Origin: Chrysaora quinquecirrha
Taxonomy: Eukaryota > Cnidaria > Scyphozoa > Semaeostomeae > Pelagiidae
Reading direction: 5' to 3'
Assembly (NCBI GenBank): GCA_014526335.1
Contig: JACTAT010000061.1
Location: forward strand, 597,098-661,097
DNA length: 64,000 nt
A program made the translations under genes and the position numbers. Below, in pieces: positions 48,288 through 59,699 of this stretch; the stretch's first letter is position 1, and each line of letters starts with the position of its first letter. The notes under the pieces are model-generated. The model did no database searches and was not told the DNA's origin. It saw only the letters and a list, made by a program, of their open reading frames with translations.

Positions 48288-50161
48288 TATATTTGGCACC
48301 ATCATCATCATCATCATCATCATCAGTATCAACATCATTGTTTTCGTCATCAAAGTCAAAATAATAATAAAAATGATCATGATCATGATTTTTTTAATTT
48401 CATCATCTTCACCACCAGTGCAATCATCACTCCATTATCATCATCATCATCATCATCATCATCAGCATCATCTTAATCTGCAATATCATCATCATCACCA
48501 TCTCCATCACTAACTTCTTCATCTTCATCTTTGTAATCATCATCATTTTGATAATTGCCAGCATCATCTTCATATCAAAATTGTCATTTTCATTTCGCAT
48601 TTTCATGGTCAATCACTGCTATTATCAGAATAATGCAATGAATAACTCTCTTCACAGGCAGATGCTTTTATTGCACTCCCTGGAGGTTTTGGAACAATGG
48701 AAGAACTTGTAGAAATGATAACTTGGTAAGACTATGAAAAATATCAAACAATTCCATTAGATTACAGCGAAGGTTGTTCCATTAAGGAGTTTGGAATCTG
48801 TCCAACTTAGAACCAAAAGGCTAGTTTTGTATTGAAAAAAGAGTTCGTTTTCTCACTTGGATTCTTCAAGCTGATTGGTGTTTAAAACACAATGCCAATT
48901 CGGCTTCATTTTCTGATTGGAGCATTTCGATCCGCATCTGGGTGTTTAGTCTTAGTCAATTTTTTGGTCTGTTTCTGACGTTTATATTCTGAGGAGTGTC
49001 AGACGTAAAAAACTTCTAAGTATGTTCAAATATGTTTCTGCCCTTTCTCGCAAATTTGACATTTTGAAGTTTGAACTACTCAAAGACGATTCAACTCTAG
49101 TTACAAAATTTTTATCCGAGAATCGCCAGTATAGTTTCATCGTGTTAAGTGTATTTAACTGAAATACCTACTTTTATTATCATTTCAGGGTACAGCTTGG
49201 CTTGCACAATAAGCCTATTGGTATTCTTAATGTCAAAGATTATTACAGAGGCTTCTTAAATTGGGTATGAGTTTCTTACATGCTTTTTCCATCCATATTT
49301 TCCGTTATTTTATAATGCTAGTTGGTTATATGCAAAACACCGCAGCGTCGCTTCTACGATCCAGATGTTCTTCAAGAAAAGCGTTTACGATGATCATCGT
49401 TGTGCTAGAGGCTCGTATTATTTGAAGCTTCGTTTTCTTGCGGCTATAATCAAGGGCGTTTTAGGGGGTCTAAGGGCGGCTTACGTCTTATAAACAAGGG
49501 CGGCTTTATGGGTTTTTTGGGTGCGGCTTATAGTTGAGGGCGGCTTGCATTTTTCTCTGAACATCATTAAGTGCGGATTAAATTCGAAGGGTGGCTAATA
49601 AGCTAGGGCTGCTTACAGCAAAAAAATTACGGTACTTAGAAGCTTTTTATTGGCACTGCTCAGAATATAAACATTAGAAACAGACTGATACATGGAAAAG
49701 GCGGAATTTATACCCAGATGTGAATCGAAAAGAACCAATCCGAGAGTAGCGCTGAGCTGGCATTGTATTTTAAACAACAATAAGTTTTTCGGGCTGCAGC
49801 GGGAAGATCAATTTTGAAATTTTGTACCGCTCAAAGACCATTTAAAAAGTTTTCGGGTTTTTAAAAAAACCTGCACCTGTTCTTTAATCCGTCCTGTCTT
49901 GACGTCCCTTTTTTATTTTTTCATGGCACCATCTCGCCATTTCACCGTCTCCTGATTCTATCTCATTTCAGCCTGTCTTAACTTCCTCTCATTTTCCCTT
50001 TTTAGGTCTCCCATGCGAATAATGAAAATTTTATCCGTAACTGCACTTCCATATTCGTCACATCCGACAATGCTGAAGATTTGGTTCAAAAATTAAGTGA
50101 ACTTAAAAAGAATAACAACCACACTTTATCCTGTTCCTCTAACAAAAGTAACAATAGCTAG
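46873..50161 (+). CDS. LOG-family (lysine decarboxylase-fold) phosphoribohydrolase, six exons, TAA at codon 9
   Basis: Exons 46873-46948, 47053-47190, 47778-47860, 48658-48725, 49189-49264 and 50006-50161; phases 1,1,0,2,0 all match and the total is about 198 codons, normal for the family. Motifs: CGSSSGKDPAFIQAAT, YGGGDDGLMG (GGGxxGLMG nucleotide loop), DTMHARK (family M-H-x-R-K) and ALPGGFGTMEELVE (PGGxGTxEE active-site motif), then WVQLGLHNKPIGILN. LOG enzymes cleave nucleoside 5'-monophosphates to base plus ribose phosphate (cytokinin release in plants and bacteria); the animal substrate is unknown. The oddity is MTLNSITV-TAA-CGSS: a stop at 46897-46899 stands where the family has Tyr or Phe before CGSS. 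Everything downstream is open with intact splice sites. It may be a nonsense allele, a sequence error, readthrough, or a use of another first exon. Confidence 0.85.
47878..48600. repeat. (ATC)n microsatellite in LOG intron 3
   Basis: About 0.7 kb of interrupted CAT/ATC/ATA triplets filling nearly the whole intron. The 216-codon minus-strand and 133-codon plus-strand ORFs are simple-repeat translations. Confidence 0.95.
48850..49835. repeat. Inverted element-G halves flanking LOG exon 5
   Basis: 48850-49090 (CAAGCTGATTGGTGTTTAAA, TCGATCCGCATCTGGGTG, GAGGAGTGTCAGACGTAAAA) and 49635-49835 (ATACCCAGATGTGAATCGAA, GTATTTTAAACAACAATAAG) are opposite-orientation copies of the foldback element at 35740-36310. 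Exon 5 (49189-49264) lies between them. GGGCGGCTTA-rich sequence at 49450-49640 is a separate decayed repeat. Confidence 0.7.
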
Positions 50162-50709
50162 CCAGCCAGCTATCAAACCTTTAATACACAGCTATTCACC
50201 ATACGTTTTTTATCTTCAAAATGCTTAATGCTTAATGCTTTCATCCACCCCTTTCACATATACGTCTTTTTATAAGAACATTTGATTCGACCCTGTTAAC
50301 ACAAGGGAATCTGAATCCGTTCTGTTCCGATCTAGAGCCAGTAGCTATGGAATGCGTTTGCATCAAGAGCTGGATGCGCTGAACACTTCTCTTGCTACAA
50401 AACTGCTTGAAACTTCTTCTTTTTATCACAGCAGCATCTTGTCGGAGGCAAGCCTAAAGCAGAAAATTCGTATTCTTTTGAAAAATTGATGTATTCTTGT
50501 ACACTTTATTCGCTACTTTTAATCACGTTTCGAATCCGTACCTTAGACTTATTACCTGACTCCCAGTTATCGCTCACCAGAGCGAGACTACACCAAACCG
50601 AGATCGCTCAAACTGGTATTTTGAGCGTTCTAGGCGATTAATTTCAATAACGATAATTACCACTCAGGTAATAAGTCTATCCGTACCTGTTTTGATCCGA
50701 TCTAGAGCG

Positions 50710-50980
50710 TTTACACGGCATCCAAACAGAACAAGAGGAGTGGGTGGCCAAGCTTCTCAGTCAGTTCTCGTTAGACAGCTTAGTTAAGCTTGGTCGTGTT
50801 AGGTCAGCATCTAGATGGGTGACTTTCCAGATGGATGACTAAAAAACTCACTCTGCCGTCCTTCGGAAGGGACGTTAAACTAGGGGTCCCATGCCTGGAT
50901 GCGGCCTAAATTAGCTGAAAAAGCTAGGAATAACAGTCTACTCAAAATAAAGTAACAACAACAACAACAACAACAACAGA
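50710..50980 (+). repeat. 5S rRNA-derived SINE
   Basis: The head AGCTTAGTTAAGCTTGGTCG, then GTTAGGTCAGCATCTAGATG and GGTGAC, resembles the 5S rRNA internal promoter (AAGC-GGTC-GG-TTAGTACTTGGATGGGAGAC). The body GTCCTTCGGAAGGGACGTTA, then AACTAGGGGTCCC, is followed by a (CAA)n tail at about 50956-50980. A truncated sibling is at 768-875. Confidence 0.75.
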
Positions 50981-51331
50981 GACGAGCTGGCTCTGCTTCT
51001 GAACAGATCCAGAAGAAAATGTACGGATCCAAGAGAGATGCCATGTACAGAAACGTTTTTTTGATAAAAAACTGGTTCATCACTCTTTACCCTATTGACG
51101 CTGGTTTAGGGCATTATCATAAGATCGTATACCTGAAAATATGAACAAGTTATGTTTTTAATTTTGTGACTGACTCCTGTATTAGGACATACCCTTATAA
51201 CACTCTCGCATATAAGAGTGTGCTCTTAAGCCCTTCACAAATGAAATGAACATTTCACTGAACATGTTATATTTCATCTTTGGTAAAATATTATTTACTT
51301 ATACATTTCCCAGACAATTATGTTCAGATTA

Positions 51332-52316
51332 CTAGTGTTTTTCCAGTGGAACACATTTTTCTCTGCATTCTTCAATTGTCTTGAAATTATTTGTGTTTCC
51401 ACCACACCCACCATACTCAAACATCTTACAATCGCCTGTCTCTCTATTGTAGTAGAATCGTTCAATGATTGCTCGGCAATCCCCCTCTTCTGGCTTTTGA
51501 TTGCATATTTCATTGGCCGACTCATGCGTTACTTGGCCTAAAAGGTAGAAAATCATAAGCATTAGCTACATAGCCGCAGTGCGTAACTATACTTAATTGA
51601 GGGTAAGGGAGGGTTTTCGAAAGTCTAAGAGTCACAATAGCTTTATTATTTTTGGTTAAAATTCGACCGAGATCCGGTAAATTAGATGTCAATATCTGAT
51701 AGATTTTACCAAATTTGTAGCGAAAGATGTGCTAGCTTTTGGAATGTGTTGCTGGAAACCTTTAATGAGATGAAGGTGAAGTTAAAATGGTGTTTTTAGC
51801 GTCAGTAGCGTCAGTCTCGGTAGTAGGCTTACTAGTCGAGACCTCGACTTCGACCCTAACCGTGATGCTGTAGCTGGTGCTCATACCCCGACAACGCTGA
51901 GCTTGTGACACAGTGCTCTCAGAAGGTGATATGCTGTATTTAGCGTCAGTCACTAGGACTTCAGTAGTTGGTTAACTAATCTAGACCTCGACCCTGGCCG
52001 TGACGCTACCATAGCTGGGGCTAGAGCCCCGACCTCGCTGAGCTTCTAACACCACGAACCAGCTGGATTAGGCCATATGCCACAGCACCTTCTCAGAAAG
52101 TCTCTAAAAACTTCAAACGCAAGTAACAATCCCCGAAAACTAGTTGAAAACACAGTGCTGGCCATCTTATCTTGTTCTTGAGTTAGAGACGAATTGCTGG
52201 CTCGTGTTCTTGTAAAACTGTTCTTAGAAAAAAGTAGCAAAATACTTATATTTACCTAGGGCGACGCCGATAACCAATGCTGCAACAAAGAGAAACAAAT
52301 TTTTTCCAAAAAACAT
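51332..52316 (-). CDS. Secreted single-domain Kunitz/BPTI protein, two exons
   Basis: Exon 1 (52316-52256) encodes a signal peptide, MFFGKNLFLFVAALVIGVAL, with donor CTAG|GTAAAT. Exon 2 (51537-51332) joins in phase 1 and gives about 88 residues in all. The six cysteines have exactly canonical Kunitz spacing (8, 15, 7, 12, 3), with YYN, YGGCGGN and NNF present. The P1 residue after the second cysteine is Arg (GDCRAI), which fits inhibition of trypsin-like proteases. Kunitz proteins in marine invertebrates serve as digestive or immune protease inhibitors and, in anemones, some act on ion channels; sequence alone does not separate these. No pro-region or second domain was seen. The intron (51538-52255) contains a block near 51990-52080 resembling parts of 20000-20110 and 41050-41110. 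Confidence 0.9.
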
Positions 52317-52504
52317 GATGACAGAGTATCTTTGAATCTGATGTTGTCGCTGACTAGCACAAAAAACCTGCTGGTTATTAGCGGACCTAAACTTAAGCTT
52401 TTACTTTTAAACGTATGTTTGCACAGCCCGCTCCTATATCATCCAGCTGTACAATCTAGTCAGATAGAATTGTGTAGTCTTCAAGTGGACGCCAATGTTC
52501 CTTT

Positions 52505-52930
52505 GCTGAAAAGAAACGCGTAGAAAAAGAAATATTTCCAAGATGTTTATTTTTCCCCTTGCGTTTTCTGAATGTTTTCTCATTTCGCGCAAGGAACTCG
52601 AGGCTGAAAGTTTCCAAAATTTTAAGGAACTTTAAGGAACTGTCGAAGCTCAGACGAAAAACTAAGAACATTTTTTTTCAAGAACAAGATGATTTGTACA
52701 AAAAAATAACAGAACAGCAATATATTTCCCATCGTTCTTAAAAAAGAGACTCAATTTATATTTTCTAAAGTTAGAAAATGAAGCTGGTTCGTATGAATTT
52801 GCTGTTAAAATTAGCATTCATACATATCCCACAACAAGGAACAGTATAAGGAATTCAGCCTCATTTTGCTGAAAAATTAAGGAACTCCAGCCTCAACTCA
52901 GACCGAAGGTTCCTTATAAAAAAACGTGTA
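52505..52930 (-). repeat. MITE family H (TTTTTTTATAAGGAACCTTCGG), inverted copy
   Basis: The right end GAAGGTTCCTTATAAAAAAA then CGTGT, with the AAGGAACTCCAGCCTCAACT block, is mirrored at 57568-57935. The ends resemble family B, so the families may share a transposase. Confidence 0.7.
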
Positions 52931-53074
52931 AATGTTCAGAGTAGGATTTAAAAACTTTTATGTCTTAACAAATCCAAAATTTTCTGGAAACCAATCAAAT
53001 ACTAGTATTTGTAGAAGCCGTAACCTGATTGGTCGATGAGAACAGAACGTCCGTTACTCAGCAGATGACATTAG

Positions 53075-53300
53075 ACTGTTTTAACAGCAAGACGCGACCG
53101 CCAATGAGAACGCCGTTTTATCAACAAGGTTCTGTAGCGTTTTGATTCAAATTTCTTATTTAGAATTCAAGGTTGGTGACGCCTGCATACCAGCATACTA
53201 GGGCCTAAGTGTACGGCTAGCTAAAGACAATAGTCTTTTAGCCCCCTACTTTAATGGTGAATTGGTTTCTTTCACAGTTTTAACGATAGGTCCTTGTGTT
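53075..53300 (+). repeat. Dispersed repeat D, copy 2
   Basis: AAGACGCGACCGCCAATGAG, AAGGTTCTGTAGCGTTTTGA and CATACTAGGGCCTAAGTGTA parallel 16620-16845. Confidence 0.7.
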
Positions 53301-53594
53301 GTGGATCCTCAAGTATCGAACAAACAGGCCCGATTCGACTCTTTCTCCTCCGCGAAAATATCGATCCAAGAAAACAGCAATAACACGTTGATGGAAACGC
53401 AAAATTAAAACTATTTACACTATATACAAAATACAATCAATTACTTTCTCAATATAATTCTCTGTCATCCTCGATGACCAAATGATATGTAACATTGACT
53501 TGCCCTCAGCAATATCTAAAAGTATAATCTCAAAAATTATCTCGTCCTCTCAGTCCACAATTTCACCAAGTTTTTCTCTCCTCAAAACGCAACT

Positions 53595-53830
53595 CATGGT
53601 ATCCCTCCACTGTATTCATGATATCCCTCATATGTTCTGCACATCCACCACTTTACTGGTGGTATCCCTCCACTGTACTCATGATATTCCTCCACTGTAC
53701 TGATGATATTCCTCCACTGTACTGATAAAATCCCTCTACTGTACTGATGATATCCCTCCACTTTACTGAACATCCACCACTGTACAACACACCCGCCACT
53801 GCACTGGACTTAACCACTTCACTACACATA
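53595..53830 (-). repeat. Degenerate relative of the CAGTACTG minisatellite
   Basis: Units of about 20 bp such as GGTATCCCTCCACTGTACTC, GATATTCCTCCACTGTACTG and CATCCACCACTTTACTGG are diverged forms of the reverse-strand units at 4378-4779. The palindromic core is mostly lost (GTACTG or TTACTG). Confidence 0.75.
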
Positions 53831-53839
53831 CACTCTTTT

Positions 53840-56800
53840 TTCTATAAGAACCAGGAAATTTTGATTGAGGCTGGCTGTTCTTAAGTTTTTGCCTTTTTTG
53901 AGCCTGGAATGTTCTTAATCTGTTCTTAGTTCCTTGGTTACTGAGACATCTAGATTTTGTCAGCGAATGTCTTTAGTGGTAATAGGGTTGTGTAAAAATG
54001 GAGCATGCTTGTCCATTTCATTGTTTGCTTGCTTTTTACGTTGTCTGACTGTCGTCCTCCATATTTAGCTGATATTCTTAGGGCTTATGAAAACGCCCAG
54101 CCTCAGCTTGTTCTTATTTTGTTCTTAAAACCTGGGTAAAATCCAGGCTGGTGTTCTTATAAAATTGTTCTGATAAAAAAGGGTGTACGTTATCATTGCC
54201 TAGCTTATAGCCAATCTAAGTATTATTACCCAATATATTATGAAAACGAGGTTGATTATCGCAATAAGTTGGAAATATGGAAATAACAATTTGAATAGTT
54301 AGACTGTCTCATGTCTCTCGCAGAGGGTTAAGAATTTTGATCACCTCGATGGTTCAAAGTCGAATAACTTCTTCTTGGCTCTTTTGCCATCATTAACATT
54401 CCGGAAGGGAACTATCATTGTAAAGTTTTTGGTTGCATTTCACTAATTACTGGATATGTTTCAAGGTATTCAGTTTATTTGAAGGATTGACGAAAATTGA
54501 TTTTGGAATGGTGTAGCTATCGAGCCTCGTGCTTCGTGGATGTTCAGAGCGGAGAGCAGTCTGACTTTCAAAATTATTCAACAAACTTTTGGTGAGATTT
54601 TGTTCTTTTTTCATTTATTCAGTTTTCTTGATTCAGTTAGTTTCCTAGAGTTAGTTTCCTAGAAGTTAAGGTCACCGTGCTCGACGGCTCGCGAAGCCCA
54701 CTAAGTCCACTAGCAGTTCCCCTTCGAATTTTAAAATTTCGGTTCTTGATCCAGTCAAGTCAGTAAAGAAAGTTGCTATATTTTAGATTTTTCTATAACT
54801 GCAAAAGCAATTAACGGTATTCTAGTTATGTTTGATGTTCCTAGGTTTTAGTTGAATAAAAGTAGTAGTTTAGTTTCTTATAAGAGGTTTCTTATGAAAA
54901 GAAAGGGAGTGTATATCAATTTTTGCATACAGCGTATTGAAAAAGTACATTACTGAATTAAAAAGGTTTTTCGATATAACCTTTTTATACGATTTTTATA
55001 CACTTTTTTTTTATAAGAAACTCGTTTTAAGAAGCCCAGACTCTAGACTGGCCAAAACTTTAAGCAACTCCAGCAAGAAACCCGTAAGAAACTTTCAGTA
55101 CTCAAAATCTGAAAATTTTAAGAAACTTTCAGCACTGGACCAATTTTTTAGTTTCTTATAAAAAATACGTGGATTTGGATTGTTTTTGCACCATCTTCGT
55201 AGGCAGTTTCGCAGCTTCATATAGGTTGGAATCTTCGGGAGTCTGGGAGTCTTAAATCAACTAATCATGTAACAATTAGAACGAGGAAGGCAAGGAACTT
55301 AATTCTACTTTAGGTTGACAATTTGACAGATTCATGTTAGAAATTCAAAATTTTTTGTTATGAGCTTTTTTGAAAGACCTGTTAAAAATATGTGAAAAGG
55401 TATGGTATCGAATGGGTGACCGAAATTTAAGATTTTTGAAAGATCGACACTTTATATACCAACGAGGCGCCTTCGCTTTGATTGAGTGATTTGCAGACTG
55501 GTTGATCGTAGTCGTCGTTGCCTGTCTTGAACGTCGAGTCCTGGGCCCAACTTGTTTTGGCGCGAAATCGACTGATCATTGCAAACTTGCTTTCCGATAG
55601 GTAACTGATAGGTCACTCAGAACAAAGATGTTTTTCAGTGAAGTGTTTGACCGTTATTTATGTTGTTTTACTCATCTTTTAAAATAAAGAAGTCTTCTAT
55701 CCTTTACTCTTTAGTTTTAACAGTTTTAAAACGCTCTCATTGCCACAGGTCGCCATTTTTATTTTGCTTAATGCAGTACAAAAGAAGATCAGACAATAAC
55801 AGCCAAGATTGATTGGCTTATCAACAATTGCAATTGTTTTAAAAGTACTCTTCGAATTGGGACTAAATTTAGGGCATGGCACGCTTATATTGTTCTTTTT
55901 GTTTCGTATATTTTGTAAACGTAACGCGTTTGAAACTTATGTAACTGTTGGATTGAAAAGAACAGTTTATTTAACACACAGAAGTGGGCAAAAACTTTTT
56001 AAAGTATCTTTCGTAAAAATATGAAGGGTTAAACCGCTTAAACTGACAAGCAAAGTAAGGAATTGAAGTCAGCTCAGTTGCAAATTTGAAAGATTTTGGT
56101 CACAAATTTTGTTTGAAAGGTCTATTTTTAGGAGAAATGCACCACACCCTTATCCTAAATCTAGTTATATCATTGTTAGTCAATCAGAGTTAAATATTCC
56201 TCATTACTTGGTTGTTTAAGTTGTAGCTACAAAGACAAGGCTTTATATTGCTCCAGTACAGCTTTAAAACTGACAGGCTTGCCCATCACTTTTTTTAGTT
56301 GAAGTTTCTGTAAGTGACCACCATGGAAGTAAGGACTGTGGCTTTGTGGCCTGTGGTTCCCCACGCTCACGGCGTCACGGCGTCACGCTCATAAATTTAA
56401 AGTTTTTGTGCGGTGTTCGATTCTTGCAAAACCTGTTAGAATCATTGAAACAGAGCCTCTTCGCGACAGCTGCTACTTCAGGCTTTAGGGGGGGGGGGGC
56501 AGTTAAGAAGAGTTGGGACCAGGCCTCTTTGGCTCTCCCCTGTTCTTTAGTATTTGACGGACGTCACAAGAACGGGGCATAAACTTGCGAGGCACTATCA
56601 AGGTCAAGAAACCGCGTTGACTCACCCTATAACATTCCTCCCACTCTTTCTGAAACAGCTGCTTACAACTACAACAACATTCCCTAGTTGGAGTGGGCGG
56701 TGGAGTGTGAAGGAGCGCAGACTGCCGCGAATGTAATAAGTCTAGAAACCATGTATAAATGTATTCTTTGGAAAAAGAGTTGAAGGAAGTCTTGAACATC

Positions 56801-57560
56801 ACCAGACTTAAATCCTGAGTTTCGTACATAAGTAATTTTAAGAGCCCCTTGGATTTCTTCAAGTCATCCTCCAATACCTAATGTTTCTTTGTTAAATCTT
56901 ACATTCTTCGTCATTCTTTTTTATTCCTATGATGTGGGATAATTTGATTTATATTTCGGGCTGAAATGTACATAGACTGTGTGACCCCAAGGATCTAAAG
57001 ATGATAATATTTCTGAACTCAGATTCAAATTCATTAATCCTGCAAGATAGAGCATGGTCACCACCAGAGAGTGATTCATTTTCTTGCATATTTTTCATAT
57101 TTATCAACTGAGTGAAATACGATTCGAACTGGGCACCCCGTCGCAGCGCGGCAGAGAACGGGAAAGGCTTTGTTCAACGAACACTTTTTATACGTCGATC
57201 CCAGAAGTCTACTCTTGAGCTAAGCTTTGTTGACAGTGAAATTTCTTTGCGAATAAATTCAAAATCACACCATATTCTTCTCTGATCCTTCGTAATGCAC
57301 GTTTATTTTTGCAGTTGATTCAGGAATTTTCAAAGAGGTGTGATTGGAAATTGATTATCTGACGGACTAATTGATTTTGCCAGAATGAGTAAAAAATGTT
57401 TGAAGTTAAAGAAACGGACGTCTGAAAGGTATGTACTAGTTTTATTACAAATCTACCATGAGTTTGCAGGCTAAAATTTATTTTTAAACGAAAGTGTTCC
57501 TAATTGTTTTCAACTTCTAAATTGCCTTGGGTGGCCAAACGTTAGCTTTGTTCAAAATAT
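53840..57560. other. Gene-poor stretch
   Basis: Apart from the MITE at 55000, no exon could be supported. A short frame at 57384 (MSKKCLKLKKRTSER) ends at a GT donor and could join a piece at about 58499 (RHKCRYYRCVNF...-stop), but this gives only about 34 residues and is not called. ORFs at 56346-56874 overlap on both strands without motifs. Confidence 0.45.
55000..55172. repeat. MITE with TTTTTATAAGAAAC ends
   Basis: Left ACACTTTTTTTTTATAAGAA and right GTTTCTTATAAAAAATACGT are inverted. Internal GTAAGAAACTTTCAG and TTAAGAAACTTTCAG repeat. Diverged relatives are near 12480-12815 and 58030. Confidence 0.7.
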
Positions 57561-57567
57561 AGCTGAT

Positions 57568-57935
57568 ACACATTTTTTTAATAAGGAACCTTTGGTCTGA
57601 GTTGATGCTGGAGTTCCTTAATTTTCCAATAAAATGAGGCCGAGAGTTTCTTATACTGAGATATGAGATATCGTGAGATATGTTTAAATACTAATTTTTA
57701 CAGCAAATACGAACTTACTTCATTTTCTAACTGTTTATATAAATGGAGTCTTTTGGGGAAGAACGGTGGGAAATATATTGTTATTCTGTGTTTTATTGGT
57801 ACAAACCGTCTTGTTCTTGAAAAAAGTGACTTAGCTTTTCATCCGAGCCTCGACAGTTCCTTAAAGTTCCTTGATTTTTTTTGGGGATTTTCAGCCTCAT
57901 GTTTCTTATAAAGGTGTTCTTTATAAAAAAACGTG
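57568..57935 (+). repeat. MITE family H copy
   Basis: Left ATTTTTTTAATAAGGAACCT then TTGGTCTGAGTTGATGCTGG; right TTTATAAAAAAACGTGC. The inverted counterpart of 52505-52930. Confidence 0.75.
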
Positions 57936-58754
57936 CAGAAACAAAAGCAAAAATAGAAATTACTTCTCCGAGTAGTATCAAGTTTTTAGATGCAACAAGT
58001 GAATGAAAATGGCAAAAATTGGCGTATGTACACTTTTTATAAGAAATCTCTAAAATAAGAAACTGCATCTGCCCTTAAGGGGCCCTTAAGCTCTTTTCGT
58101 AAAAATCATTTTCGCGAACTCTTCTTGAATGGACTAGAAAGTCATCTAGCTTTCGGTAATAATCAACATCTTTTCATGAGTTTTTCAAAAATTAATAAAC
58201 AATCGATACTTCTTGTTTTCGATATCCATCAATTTCTCAACTCTACTCCAGAAATGGTACATTAGGCTATCCTCGAATATTTTCAACAAATTAGGAAAGT
58301 ATCTTTCTTGGGAAGTCGAGAAACTTCAGGTATGAAACCCTTAATCTAAGAAAGCCCTATGGTGGACCGATAGCTTTAAAATAGCTGGCCTGGTTTCTCT
58401 AATATATTTTGTTTCATGAATTTCTGCTTCATCAATTGAAATGAGATTTCTAACTACGATGCTAAGTTTGTACGTGAACATTTTCTTTTCCCTTTAGGCA
58501 TAAATGTCGATACTATAGGTGTGTCAATTTTACAAGTACAAAATATAGCGTTCTGTAACAATAAGGTGATTCGTGACGTGATCAAATGCAACACCATGTT
58601 CAATGTTTTTATACCAAAACAATACATAATGCGTGTGGGTGAATTTGGACGTATGCGTGGCCTCCTCCGTTTTCCTGTCCAAACTTCATATTTCCTAAGC
58701 TTAAGCTCTACGTCTTGGCTTCGCAGTTTCCTTATTTGTTTCGGTGCCTTTAAT

Positions 58755-59140
58755 TTTCGCGCTTCTCGTTTTTGCCCTTTCGTATTCGCGCTCCCATTTT
58801 TCATCTCTTATTTTCCCGTCTCTCATTTTCGCCTCTCTCATTTTCGCGTCTCACATTTTCCCGTCTCTCATTTTCGCGTCTCTCATTTTCGCGTGTCGCA
58901 GTTTCATGTCTCACATTTTCACGTCTCACATTTTCGCTTGTCTCATTTTCGCGTCTCTAATTTTCGCGTGTCGCATTTTCGCATGTTTCACTTTCACGTA
59001 TCACATTTTCGCGTCTCTCATTTTTGCGTCTCTCATTCTCGCGTCTCTCATTTTCGCGTGTCGCATTTTCGCGTGTTTCATTTTCACATATCACATTTTC
59101 GCGTCTGTCATTTTCGCGTTTCTCATATTCGCTAGTCACT
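58755..59140. repeat. 15-bp minisatellite (CGTCTCTCATTTTCG)n
   Basis: About 24 tandem units with variants (GTGTCGCA, ACGTCTCA, GTGTTTCA). Period 15 leaves all frames open, so the 204-codon SHFRVSHF ORF and its partners are artefacts. Confidence 0.95.
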
Positions 59141-59699
59141 GTTGGATTTCTAGTTAGTTAATGGTAGGCTTTGTTGGTTTAGTTGCTACTTTATAAGGCC
59201 TAAAAAGATTTTTTCAAATAGATTCGTTAAAGTAATACACGTAGAGCAACCCGCAAGCAAATTTTAAAGCAATTTTTTAGTGCAAATAGGTTTACTTGAA
59301 AGAAACTGGAAATGAAAGTCCCGTGTATCGACCGCTAAGACGACGGTTAGAACTTCAAAGAAATTGCAGCGATTTCTGTGGAGACATTGCAAAGAAATTT
59401 ATTACTGCACTTTTCTTTCCAGAAATAGCAAGGCCTGTTCTATGACTTGTGACTTCAATAAGTGAAACGAGGGTTAATCTATTATGTGACATTTCATACC
59501 ACTTTATCAGTAAAGCTAATTTTGTCTGGTGGGTAAAAGAAGCCGTGAAACCTAGCAATGAATGGTTTAATCCAACTGTCTAAATCCTTTGCGAGAGATT
59601 TTCAAACCTTTTTTGCTGTCTGAAGAAAAAATAACGATTTCAGGGAATGCTCCTTAGCAACGCATAGCAACCAATATCTGCGGATGGGAAGGAGAGGGG

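Noticed and set aside
47736..48513. 216- and 133-codon ORFs rich in Met, Ile or Asp
   Set aside because: Interrupted ATC microsatellite in LOG intron 3.
57384..58560. Two-exon gene starting MSKKCLKLKKRTSER
   Set aside because: Splice-compatible pieces exist, but the product would be only about 34 residues with no motif, and the intervening intron is filled by a MITE.
58521..59157. 204-codon ORF (SHFRVSHF repeats)
   Set aside because: A 15-bp minisatellite translation; equally open in other frames.
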